The notes beneath the pieces were generated by a model. That model was not told the DNA's origin. It was given only the letters and a program-made list of their open reading frames with translations, and did no database searches. A DNA stretch of 64,000 bases from Cytospora piceicola (lineage: Eukaryota > Ascomycota > Sordariomycetes > Diaporthales > Cytosporaceae). The stretch lies in assembly GCA_023375675.1 (NCBI GenBank), contig JALQBC010000007.1:992001-1056000 (forward strand). Direction: 5' to 3'. This document shows positions 34,681 to 44,327 of the stretch, piece after piece; the first letter of the stretch is position 1; each line of letters starts with the position of its first letter. The position numbers were made by a program, and so were the translations under genes.

Positions 34681-35150
34681 ATAACGGTTGTTAAAGAGCA
34701 CAACCATTACTAGGTAATATACGATTACAGTATAGACAACGGTTATTTTCCTGACAACGCTTATAAAAGCCTGGTTTGATTGGCTTAGATTACCTAAAGT
34801 AACCTCGTACCTTCCCTTTTTATAGATATCTTCTCTATAAGATCAAGATCGAAGGGAAAGCACGCTAGCAAGTAAGCCTGGGCGGGTACGAAGTGTTCTC
34901 TCTCTCTATCCTAAAGAGATCAATCGGTTATTCTAATCTAGAATCTACCTTATATCTTAAAGCATCACTATTTCTAAACGAGTCCCTTAGGTAAAGGAAG
35001 ACGGTAGCTAAATTCTAAGTCAGCCAAATTTAATCCCGAAGCAATTAGTTAAGGTGAGAGAATGATAACGGTTGTTTTCTAGACAACGGTTATTTCTAAG
35101 CCAACGATTGGCTATACTGTAATCGTATGTTTGGGGAATAACTATTACTA
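34681..35150. repeat. solo-LTR-like or MITE-like insertion
   Basis: A perfect 17-bp inverted pair, ATACGATTACAGTATAG at 34719-34735 and its complement at 35112-35128, bounds about 410 bases. Two 12-mers recur in direct orientation on both sides: ATAACGGTTGTT at 34681 and 35065, and ACAACGGTTATT at 34736 and 35083. An internal CTTATAAAAGCC at about 34760 looks like an LTR promoter. There is no coding capacity. The pieces fit a decayed solo LTR (possibly copia type) or a non-autonomous DNA element; I cannot decide. No second copy is visible in the window. Confidence 0.6.
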
Positions 35151-35376
35151 AGACCTACGAATTCCCGCTACAGTAGGGACTCAACGGAAGACCAAAATAG
35201 TAGTCTCTAATACCCAAAAAATCGAATATGATCCATTGCGAAACGATATTACATCATACGATATTGTACACAGTTCGACAATGCGCTCTTGGGCGATACT
35301 TCCTGAATGATTGACTATTATCCTTTGAAGATGTCTCTATAAACCCGTGGACCCGCCAATGGGTATTCTGAGTCAG

Positions 35377-35383
35377 TATATAA
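35377..35383 (+). promoter_or_regulatory. TATA box of the 5S rRNA gene
   Basis: TATATAA begins 30 bases before the 5S start, close to where upstream TATA elements lie in filamentous fungal and fission yeast 5S genes. Confidence 0.7.
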
Positions 35384-35406
35384 CCTCTCTAAACACAACT
35401 CCCAGC

Positions 35407-35526
35407 ACATACGACCATAGGTAGAAGAAAATTCGGGATCCCGTCCGCTCTCCCATAGACAAGCTTCTGACCGCTGGATTAGTAGTTGGGTCGGTGACGA
35501 CCAGCGAATACCCGGTGTTGTATGTT
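35407..35526 (+). rRNA. 5S ribosomal RNA, divergent isoform
   Basis: About 120 nt. The 5' end ACATACGACCATAGG and the 3' end GTTGTATGTT match fungal 5S rRNA and pair as helix I with one G-U. CCCGTCCGCTC and TTAGTAGTTGGGT are the conserved loop and internal promoter blocks (box C at about 35481-35500). Compared with the Neurospora-type sequence as I recall it, stems differ but remain paired: AGAAG with CTTCT in helix II, and GGTCG-GTGA-CGACC in helix IV. A T-run follows. The paired changes and intact control elements argue for a working gene, although a recent pseudogene is possible. Transcription is by RNA polymerase III. An open frame on the opposite strand (35318-35572) is its shadow. Confidence 0.88.
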
Positions 35527-35529
35527 TTT
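35525..35529 (+). terminator. RNA polymerase III T-run
   Basis: Five consecutive T residues end the 5S sequence, the standard Pol III stop signal. A second T-run follows at about 35535. Confidence 0.75.
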
Positions 35530-35725
35530 GCCTCTTTTTGCTATTGCGACACTTAGTGCTCCCCTCGAGCATCCACCCCCTCCCTACTTTCCCACGCCCG
35601 TCGTTGCTTCGCTACAAAATTACCGAGAACCAGACCACTCCCTTCTCGGAACCTAGTGGAGGCACGGGAGCCAGTGTTTTTCGTCTCATGCTGGGGGGCC
35701 CCGGGGTATAGAAAGCCACCATGCG

Positions 35726-37114
35726 CTAAAGGCTGTCACTGTCAACCACCCTTGCAGGTCTCAGCGGCAGCCCAGCCTTGCGGTATGCTGAATCGATCAT
35801 GTCCATTTGTGCCACCGAGTTTGCTCGGCTAATCCATACCCCGGAGCCCTCCCTCTTTTTGACGGCGTTGACGAACTCCTCGAGCTGGTACCGGTAGGTC
35901 GACCAGTACGCCTCGCCCGGCCTTTCCCCGTTGGGCCATCGGTACGCTTTCGTGCTCCAGTACGTTTGCCAGGTTCTGAGTGGTTTCGAGGCGGAGGATG
36001 ACGCATGGTCGCTGGTCCTTGTGATCGTGTGCTCCTCTTCCACGTCGATACGGTGCCAAAGAACAGGCATGATCGGGAGCCAGAATGTCACTACCCGCTT
36101 CACGCGGTGCTCCTCCCCAGCGGCGAGCTCGACGGCACTCTCGCCGGCCACCAGGGTGTCCTTTAGCTCCGCACGTATGTACGGCGCCTCAAACCTCGGC
36201 AACCAACCAGCCAGGAACCTCGGGAGCAGCCAATGCCACGGAGGACCACCAGCAGACGAAGAGTGCGCGTCTATGTCGCCCACCACGCCGCCCGGGAAAC
36301 GCCACGCCGCCTTGATCCCGAGCTCTATGTGCGGCTCCCTCGCGGCCCAGCCCCCAGGCAGGGGCGTGTAGCTCGCCGCGATGCACTCCTCGGGCTCGGC
36401 GTCCAAGACGTGCCGCAGCCAGGACACGGTGTACGTCCCCAGGTCCATGAGTGCCCCGCCTGCCAGGTCGTACCTGAAGCGGATGTCGTCCAGCGGGAAC
36501 ATGTGCCTGGGCAGATAGAATTTGGAGGATGCCTTTTCGATGTTCCCCGGGTCGCCGACGAGGGACTTGAAGACGGTGAAGGCGGGGTGGAAGCGGTAGT
36601 GGAATGCCTCCAGCAGCACCGGGGCGCCGGGCCGGTCGAGGATGCCAGAGTCGAAGAGGAGGCGGGCTTCTGCCGCGTTGGAGGTCGACGGCTTCTCGAG
36701 CAGGACGTGCTTGCCTGCCCTGAGGGCCTTGAGCGTCCACTCGGCGTGCAGTCCGTTCGGGAGCGCGATGTAGACGGCGTCGACGGTCGGGTCTTCCAGC
36801 AGGGCGTCATAGGTGTCGTGGATGATGGGTATGTTGTAGGTCTTGGCGTACGCCTCTGCCTTGGACCTGTCTCGTGCTGCCACGGCGGTGATGATAACGT
36901 CGGGGTGCGAGGCCGCTGGGTTGATGACGGCCATGGGACCGATGTTGGAGGCGCCCATGAGGGCCAGGCGGATGGCGGTTGTGGACTTGGAGGGGCGAGG
37001 CGGGTACGAGAGGGTGTACATGCGAGAGATGAAGCCCGGAATAGACCGTAGCAGGGAAGCGACCCAGACTAAAGGCCACAGCATGGTGCTTGTATTCCGG
37101 ACTGTTGAAAACAT
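35726..37114 (-). CDS. Gfo/Idh/MocA-family NAD(P)-dependent oxidoreductase
   Basis: An intronless 462-aa protein. After a hydrophobic N-terminus (possible membrane or targeting segment, residues 10-35) comes a Rossmann fold with the dinucleotide-binding loop LMGASNIGPMAVI. The family signature LLEKPSTSN (EKP lysine) and a substrate-domain block AFHYRFHPAF follow. The pattern resembles dihydrodiol dehydrogenase and NADP-linked D-xylose dehydrogenase relatives. It should oxidise or reduce a sugar or cyclic diol using NAD(P). It lies in the same direction as, and about 670 bp downstream of, a sugar transporter, which hints at shared substrate handling. The exact reaction cannot be read from sequence. 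Confidence 0.88.
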   Translation of the reverse strand: MFSTVRNTSTMLWPLVWVASLLRSIPGFISRMYTLSYPPRPSKSTTAIRLALMGASNIGPMAVINPAASHPDVIITAVAARDRSKAEAYAKTYNIPIIHDTYDALLEDPTVDAVYIALPNGLHAEWTLKALRAGKHVLLEKPSTSNAAEARLLFDSGILDRPGAPVLLEAFHYRFHPAFTVFKSLVGDPGNIEKASSKFYLPRHMFPLDDIRFRYDLAGGALMDLGTYTVSWLRHVLDAEPEECIAASYTPLPGGWAAREPHIELGIKAAWRFPGGVVGDIDAHSSSAGGPPWHWLLPRFLAGWLPRFEAPYIRAELKDTLVAGESAVELAAGEEHRVKRVVTFWLPIMPVLWHRIDVEEEHTITRTSDHASSSASKPLRTWQTYWSTKAYRWPNGERPGEAYWSTYRYQLEEFVNAVKKREGSGVWISRANSVAQMDMIDSAYRKAGLPLRPARVVDSDSL

Positions 37115-37786
37115 TATGTATCAATGGGACAACCCAGGTAAATGATTGAATCCGAACCTTTCAAATCAATGTTAATCTAACATTCAATATTGCAATGAGG
37201 GTCAACGTCTATGAATGCTTACAACTGATCAGTCGGGGCCGTTTCTTCAGAAACTCAGCGAAATCGAGGTTTACTTCCTCTCTTTCAAGGGATCTTTACG
37301 TCGTGAGGTTGGTATTTATATAATGTTTTCAGTCGCCAAAGCGGCCCTGCAGCGGCCCCTCATGACCTCGGGAGCTAGGAACGGCGCATTGAGTTGGACC
37401 GGCCCGCAAGCATACGCCATTTGGTTACGTCGGTGCCCGGTCCCCCTTCGGTCCGTGGCTCCATGTGAGGTCGGGACAAAATCAGACCGCATGTAGTCCG
37501 ACATCGCTGTTGTTCGATATAGAATGCACAGTCCAAGGATACAAAATATGAGAAGGGTTCAAGGCGGAACGGAGGATAGGCTACATCATACCTCAGGATG
37601 CCGAATCTAGTCCCACGACCAATATATACATGTACCTATTATTGATTTTCAGGGCAGATTCGCTACTATCATCTATCATACGCTTCATCAACCCACCTCC
37701 CACTTCTGGTCAGGTCTTCCACCGATATTATTTCTTGTTTGCCATCATGTCTTGTAATCATGCTTCCGCCATCGCACTAGAGCCAC
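37115..37786. other. intergenic, promoter of the oxidoreductase
   Basis: Spacer between two minus-strand genes. No further gene is seen. Confidence 0.55.
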
Positions 37787-39600
37787 TCAGCTCTCATTCG
37801 GCGGAGTCGCATTCTTAGCATCAAGGTGGTTAATAGCCACGGCCTCCTTTTCAGCCAGATCCTCAGGTCTCTCTACACCCGACAGACCCAAGGTGTGGTA
37901 GATGCGATCCATGCGCGCCTTATCCTCCTGCGCGATAGTAGTATTGTCACCACCAAAGTAAATATCCAGCTCCTCGAGCGTCCTGTCCTTCGTCTCGGGG
38001 ACCATCCGCCACACGAAAACCGCCCCCATGGCGCAGAAGCACGCGAAAAAGATGTAGGTGCCGTACTTCATGCTCGCAAGCATGTCCTTGGTGGTGAGGC
38101 CGATGACGAAGTTGAACATCCAGTTGGTCGATGCCACGATGGACACACCGCGGGACCGGAGCGAGTTGGGGAAGATCTCCTGGGTCAGCACCCAAGTGAC
38201 GGGGCCCCAGGAGTAGGCGAAGTTGACGGCGAAGAGCCAGATGAACACGATGGCTGCCCAGCCGGCGCCGCGGTGGGTGGGCCAGGAGTCCTCGAAGGAG
38301 CCCTCGATTGCGGCGACAATAACGTGGCATATCATCATTCCCACCGCACCTGTTATGAGGAACGACTTGCGGCCGAACTTGTCAAGGAAGAGAACAGCAG
38401 GCAGGGTGAAAATAATTTGAAATATGCCAGTGACCCCAGTGGCTAGGAGGGTCGTTGTGGTATCGGTGAAGCCGAAGGTTTCGAAGATTTGCGGGGCATA
38501 GTAGAGGACGGCATTAATACCAGTCTGTAAGGGCGTGCCTGTTAGCATATGATATTCACGTAATTTGTGGGAGAAGGATAATGTCGGCTTACAAATTGTT
38601 GGAAGATCATGATCCAAACGCCAATCCAGACACGCTTGAGCATGTTCATCTGAAAAAGGGGCTTCCAGGTACCAAACCGGCCGGTGGACGAAAGCTCGTG
38701 CTCGACCTCCTCGTCAAACATGACAGCCGCTTTGATCTCAAGGAACTCGGTGCGCAGGACCGGGTCTTGTGTTGTAAGGCGTCGGAGCTTGGACAGGGAG
38801 GCCAGGCAGTCCTCGTCGCGGTGCTTCATGGCCAGCCACCGGGGGCTGAAGGGCAGGAAGAACATGCCGACGAAGAGAGTCCATGCAAAGATGAGTTGGA
38901 GAGCAAGAGGGAACCGCCAGGAGATGTCCTTTTGACCGGAACACAGGTGGCCATGAGCAGAATCATAGTTGAAGGTGCCGTCGATGTACCACTCGTCCTC
39001 GGGAACATTGTACGGCTTGCACTTGGTGCCACCGACAAAGTGCATCCCGTAGTCGAGCCAGAATGCAACGGCTGTTCCGATGGTAATGGACAGCTGCTGT
39101 AGAGAGACGAGACTACCACGCAGCTCAGGAGGTGCAATCTCGGCTTGGTACAGAGGAACGACCATGGAGAACATTCCGATGCCGAAACCACCGATGACTC
39201 GACCGGCGAAGAGCATGCCAGGGTTGTGAGCGGCACATTGGAGGCAGGTACCAACGGTAAAGATGAGGACGGCAATGTTCATGGAGTACTTGCGGGAGAT
39301 GACATCGGCGAGCCAGCCGCAGAAGAGTGCACCGGCCCAGGCACCAAGCTCAAGGGCAGCAACGAGCCAGCCCTGGATGGTCGAGCCCATCAGGCTGGGA
39401 AACTGGGCTTGGAAGTTCTCCATCACAAGAACGGAGCTCATGACACCTTGGTCGTACCCGTACATGATGCAACCGATAGATGCAAAGGCGCAAGTCATGA
39501 AGACGTAGGGGTTCTTTAGCATACCGATGATGCCGTGATGCTTTTCGGCGGCAGCACGGCCTACAGCCGACTGACTGGTAACAGCTCCTCCCGCTACCAT
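37787..39600 (-). CDS. MFS hexose-type sugar transporter
   Basis: About 581 aa from two exons (intron 38525-38592). Sugar-porter motifs are complete: GYDQGVMSSVL in helix 1, ADVISRKYS after helix 2, AGRVIGGFGIGMFSMVVPLYQAEIAPPELRG, PFSPRWL after helix 6, QQFTGINAVLYYAPQIF across the intron, DKFGRKS, GPVTWVLTQEIFPNSLRSRG, and PETKDRTLEELD at the C-terminal side. QQFTGINAVLYYAP in helix 7 is the usual sugar-binding segment. This is the hexose/quinate-type branch, expected at the plasma membrane as a proton symporter. It is better conserved than the permease at 29440 and clearly from another subfamily. Confidence 0.93.
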
Positions 39601-42600
39601 TGTCGTGGATGTATGAGGATAAGATGATTCAAAATATGCAAGGACATGCAGAGTCCGGGGTGGTTAGGGCAATATGGGTCGCTCTGATGGACATGAGGTG
39701 GGTGATTAACAAGTTTTATATTTGCAACCTGCCTGCCTTCTTGATTCTCCAGGTCATTATCTCAGGTCCTCTGATACCGCTACATCTAATCCGTTACCTC
39801 CCTCCAAAGTCGTTCCAAACTCGTACAAGTGCAGTCAACATTTGCCACGGATTCCGAGCCTGGTCACCAGTTGAGGTTCCAAGTGGCAGATGCAAGGAAG
39901 CAACGGCGCAGCAGGCTCGTGTCAGTCGTATCAGGGGCCAAAGCTAGCACTTAGAAGGTCCGCCGACATGCGGCCGACCGGGCTACTGTGAACCGTCCCC
40001 GGATTTCAAACGAGAATATGGCTAAGAGGTTTGGAACTTTGGGGTTGGGTACTGGGCGACAATCGCCCTCGAGGAAAACATAGCAAGCGACTGGGCATTG
40101 AAGGGCGCCAAGATAGCATAAGGTGAACCCCAGCGCGGATGAATCACATCGTTTTTGATCTCCAGACGAATCTTTAGACTTAAATTGGTAAGGTCCTCCG
40201 TGAGTCTGGGGCTTAGACTCGGCCGCACTCGCGGTGGTATTTTGGATCCTGGGGAAGCTGTCCTGGGGGATCGGGAGGGAAGGGTATTGGTCCACAGGAC
40301 GACCCCGGGCAAAGTGGCCGACAAGGGCCACATCCTACTTCGAAAAAGATGAGGCTCTGATTGGACAAAATGGAGGACTTCAACTCTGGTTTTCTTCGTT
40401 TGTCCAGAATGAGGAAGCCGGATGGGTAGTGGGCCGCACGTACAACAGGCCCGTTGGCGGGCTTTGTTAGACTCCTCGCGGTCCGGATATAAAGCCACAT
40501 GATAGATGAGAAGCATGGGGTCTAGAACATCTCTAGACTACCGTGCATATGTCCAGATGTCCACATCCCCATCGAAGGACTCTGGTGTGAGGAAGCACTC
40601 GCATAGCCACTCTTCAGTACTGTTGATCAAGATGTGACCGCCTATGGCTGAGACATCTGGACAAGCAATCGAGGCTCAATATTGCTTGGTATTGCCCGGG
40701 CCGCAATCTCTGGGCCACGCGGCACCATTACGACGTCGAGATAGGGATGAGCTAGTAACAATAGATAGATATTCCCGTGGGTAGGTCCGGTAGGACGGTA
40801 CCCTGTCTCGGCGTAATTGTGGGTCTCCTGTAGGAACGGCAAATCCACTGAAGGGCCAACTTCAGCCAACAACGAACTTATTGGTAGAAATAGCACAAGG
40901 TCGGGCCTGGGGAAGTGCAGTGGAGCCACGTTCTGGAACACCCCACACTGCCCACGGGGTTGACCCCAAGGTCCTCTTTTCTAGCATCTGGAGCAACGAG
41001 CTGACGTTCTTTGACAGTGCAACGGTTTCTACAACGACAGCGGAAGTTGACCGAACACCCAAACTGTCTGGTTCAGACGATCCCATCCGGGCTCTGGGAA
41101 GCAGGATCAAGGATCTAGGCGCGATTCCCTCGCCAGAATATTATACAGCTGGCTTCCTTGGCTCATCAAAAGAGATCCAGGATCCGAGCTTAGCCTGGGG
41201 GGTTAGGTGGTCAATAGATATCCAGGTTATGGCACGTCTCCGATGATAGAATCGAGCGGGGGCCCCCTCTTCCCACTCCCATGATGAACCGAAGAACGTA
41301 GAGTGAGAGATGCTCCAAGAAGTAGAGGGTACCAGCTGAGGCATGTTATCGGAGGTCCCCGGAAAATGCAACACGGCCCCGAGATGTCCACTTGTTAAGT
41401 GTAAGATAGCCCCGGTGGAGTACATAGGGCGCATTTGACCACCCTAGGAGTAGGTATTATGGGGAATATCTATATCGAGATATGCGAACACTGATAACGC
41501 CGGAGAAGAAGCCCAGTTCAATGTTTGTAGCGTCCTGCAAACTTATCGGATACCGAAAGGTTAACAATGAACATAATCAGTTTCGGATTATCTCGCGAAA
41601 CTAAGGGTTGACGATCGAATAAGTTCTAGCTCGGTACGTTTAGCGGTAATCGACATATATGAAGAAAACTCTACCGCTCGCAGAGATGTGCACCTGGACA
41701 AAAACAGAGGAATAGCGGCACCCAACTGGCCTTTCCCTACTTCCTCTTGATATGCATAAAGTCTGATGCAATGGACGCGGATCAGATGGGGCAGCCTCTG
41801 GCTATTACTCATGGCATCAGTGTGACTGAAAAGAGGAAGAGGGGTAGAAAGCCGCCCACTAAGCGTAATGTCAGGAAATACCTTGGAGCAACGATTTGAG
41901 GCTGGGAAGCCTGATACCTAGGTCTTATCACTTGTTCAGTTGGAGCACCACGCTTGGAGAGCTGGCATACTGAGTCTCGAAGATGTGGAGGATAAGGAGA
42001 TGGAAGGCGAGCCTAATGGTAGGGATGCTGTTGGTGCAAGGTCATGTCATGTTAGCTAGCATCCATTTTATGTTCATGGAAAACCATGGAGTATTCTTGA
42101 GGAGGATACGACGGCTGTGATCCCCCTAGTGTCGTCTATGCGACAATGACTCTCACAAGCTTACAGCGGGATCCCGAGGTCATTGCGATTACACAGACAT
42201 TGTAAAACTTACGAGCACGCATCTGTAGATTCGAGTTGTATTTGCTATATGACGGAGGTATAGAGGCGAGCACTACCAGGAGAATGATCCAGACTGGAGA
42301 TGACCCACAGCCAAAGAGCTGGTGTGGATTTCTTTGTTCACCAGGTCCTTGTCTCGGGACTGCCCCTAGGTATTCTCTGTGTATACTTGCGTGATATCGA
42401 GGAATCCCTGGCTTACAAATGCTTACCTGGTTGGGCTTTATTCATACGTCCACTGTCCATGGAATGGGGTCACATGTTATCTGAAGAATACTATATTATC
42501 AAGGCCGTCTTATACAAGGCTTAGATACGATGGTTCTTCTGTCTCAGGAACATTTCAGTCCGCGGTTACCCCTTTGCCGTTGTCTTGGCCAAGTATATTG

Positions 42601-42937
42601 ATATATATCCAGAGCTAAATATTATGTGTATTGTTAGGGCGCCGCCGGATCTTGAGGCTGGCAGGAGCTGAATGGTTGACCGTCTTTAACCCTAACCCCT
42701 ATGAGACCCCCCGCAGGAGGAGTGTAAATCTCAGGTTGACATCTTAGACTTCGAAAAGAATTGTTTTGCTATTCAGTATCTATACCACTTGCATTGCCCC
42801 TAAGTCTCTCCTCCTATACTTTACTGTTTACCCTAGGGTATGTGCAGGGATTATAATGTTGGTGTGTACTTAAGTAGTGAGTTGAAATCCAAAACAAGGC
42901 CGCCAAATGATCCACCACACTGAAACTATACATGCAT
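39601..42937. other. gene-poor region
   Basis: A 3.3 kb gap. Open frames at 39951-40516 (minus), 40881-41246 (plus) and 42300-42618 (plus) have no recognisable domain or plausible splicing. A 42-codon frame at 41771-41899 contains an AT-hook-like KRKRGRKPPTKR and then stops. Telomere-like TAACCCTAACCCC occurs near 42689. It may hold decayed elements, but I could not identify any. Confidence 0.45.
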
Positions 42938-44327
42938 CTACAAATGCTCAGCCATACCAAGTGAGTTATTACCTCCATTGAACGCTACAAAGACCGACTT
43001 GAAAAATATATCGCCGAAAATCTGCAGGTCCGAAGTGGATGCCTGGACACCACCAAAGCAAGCTGTTAAGTATTTGGTCAGCAATGCATTCAAATTGCTA
43101 TGCTGGTTGGGATGGAATATAGGAAGACTTACTGTTACCCGACACAGTTGCGTAGTTGATATCAGCGCCCTTGACACGGGCCATGTAAGAGCCACCAATA
43201 TCAAGCATTAAATCGGGCAGCTCCGCATCGCAAGGGACTGTAATACCGCCGACCTGCGCATTATTCTCCGCACCAGTGACCTGGGAATAGTACCCGTTGA
43301 CCGTAGTAGGGTTCGCAATAATCAGAGTAGTACCAGTATCAGCAATGGCCTGGCCAGCCGCATCACCAGTCTGCGCGTCACCAGTGCCGACGGCAAACTT
43401 GGTCGACGAGAACTGCCAGAAGCCCTGGGTGGTATTGACGGGGATCCAGGCCATGCTGCCGTTGAACTTGCTCGTGTCGATGTTGCCGAACGTGTATGCC
43501 CCGACGGCCGACGGGCGCAGGTCCGCCGTGAAGACGGGCTCGGCGAGCGAGCCCATGACATTGTCGAAAAAGGTCTTCTGCTGCTGCGGCTGCACAGTGT
43601 TGAGCTTGCTGAAGGCCAGGCCCACCAGCCCGTTGCTGCTGGTGTCCTCGGCGAACTGCGCCGCCACCGCGGTCGCCATCTCCACGGCCTGCTCCGTGAC
43701 GGTCGCGCCGCCGATGTTGACCGTGTCGGTGCCAACGTTGCCCGCTGCGCCGGAACCGTCGCCGTAGGAGATGGACCAGGTCGCGCCCTGGAGCATCTTG
43801 AGGGTGGTGGACTTCTCCGGGTCATAGACTGTGTGGCCCGCGGAGGAGGCGGTGTCCAGCTGGGTGCTGAAGACCCACAGGTCGGAGGAGCCCGAGTCAA
43901 AGTCCATGTTCATGGTCTGCCCGCCGATGGTCACGGGAGAGAGGTACTCGACGTCACCTTGTTCTGGGGTGGCTTGTACAAAGCCGGTGCCGTTAGTCGC
44001 AGCAACTGTGGTGTTTGAAGCGGCGGCGGCATTGCCCTTGGTCTTGGAGTCATGGTGCTTGGAGGCCTTGTCCTCAACAACATCAATAGAGGTCGTTGTG
44101 GATCCTTGGTTACGGATAGCATCCATCAGTGCTGGTGGGACCTTCATGCGGTATTTCTTCAATGATTTCAACAGTTGCTTCGGTCCATTGCGTCCCTTGA
44201 AACTAGGGTTGAGGTTTCGCTCCACCTTGAACACTCCTCGCTTCTGGATGGGGCGTGGTGGCGGCACTGCCGACACCAAGGCGACCAGGAAGCCGACGAG
44301 GAGAAGTAATCTGTAGTATGCCTGCAT
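42938..44327 (-). CDS. secreted pepsin-type aspartic protease (family A1)
   Basis: A 439-aa preproenzyme from two exons (intron 43063-43132). The ATG at 44327 starts a signal peptide (YYRLLLLVGFLVALVSA), followed by a basic propeptide rich in KYR and a Thr/Ser linker. The mature enzyme has both active-site aspartates: FDSGSSDLWVFS with Asp144 (DSG instead of the usual DTG) and ADTGTTL with Asp330. The flap Tyr lies in SISYGDGSGAAG. Similarity is to aspergillopepsin and penicillopepsin. It should digest proteins outside the cell at acid pH. The first exon frame extends upstream of the ATG without a convincing earlier start. Confidence 0.93.

Noticed and set aside
35318..35572. 84-codon open frame on the minus strand
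   Set aside because: It is the antisense of the 5S rRNA gene; the apparent protein is a by-product of the conserved RNA sequence.
36233..37051. 272-codon plus-strand frame
   Set aside because: Antisense to the Gfo/Idh/MocA gene; low-complexity Arg/Gly/Val text without domain.
40881..41246. 121-codon plus-strand frame in a gene-poor gap
   Set aside because: No motif, no splice continuation, surrounded by stops.
41771..41899. Short frame with an AT-hook-like KRKRGRKPPTKR
   Set aside because: Only 42 codons and no continuation in any frame; may be chance or a relic.
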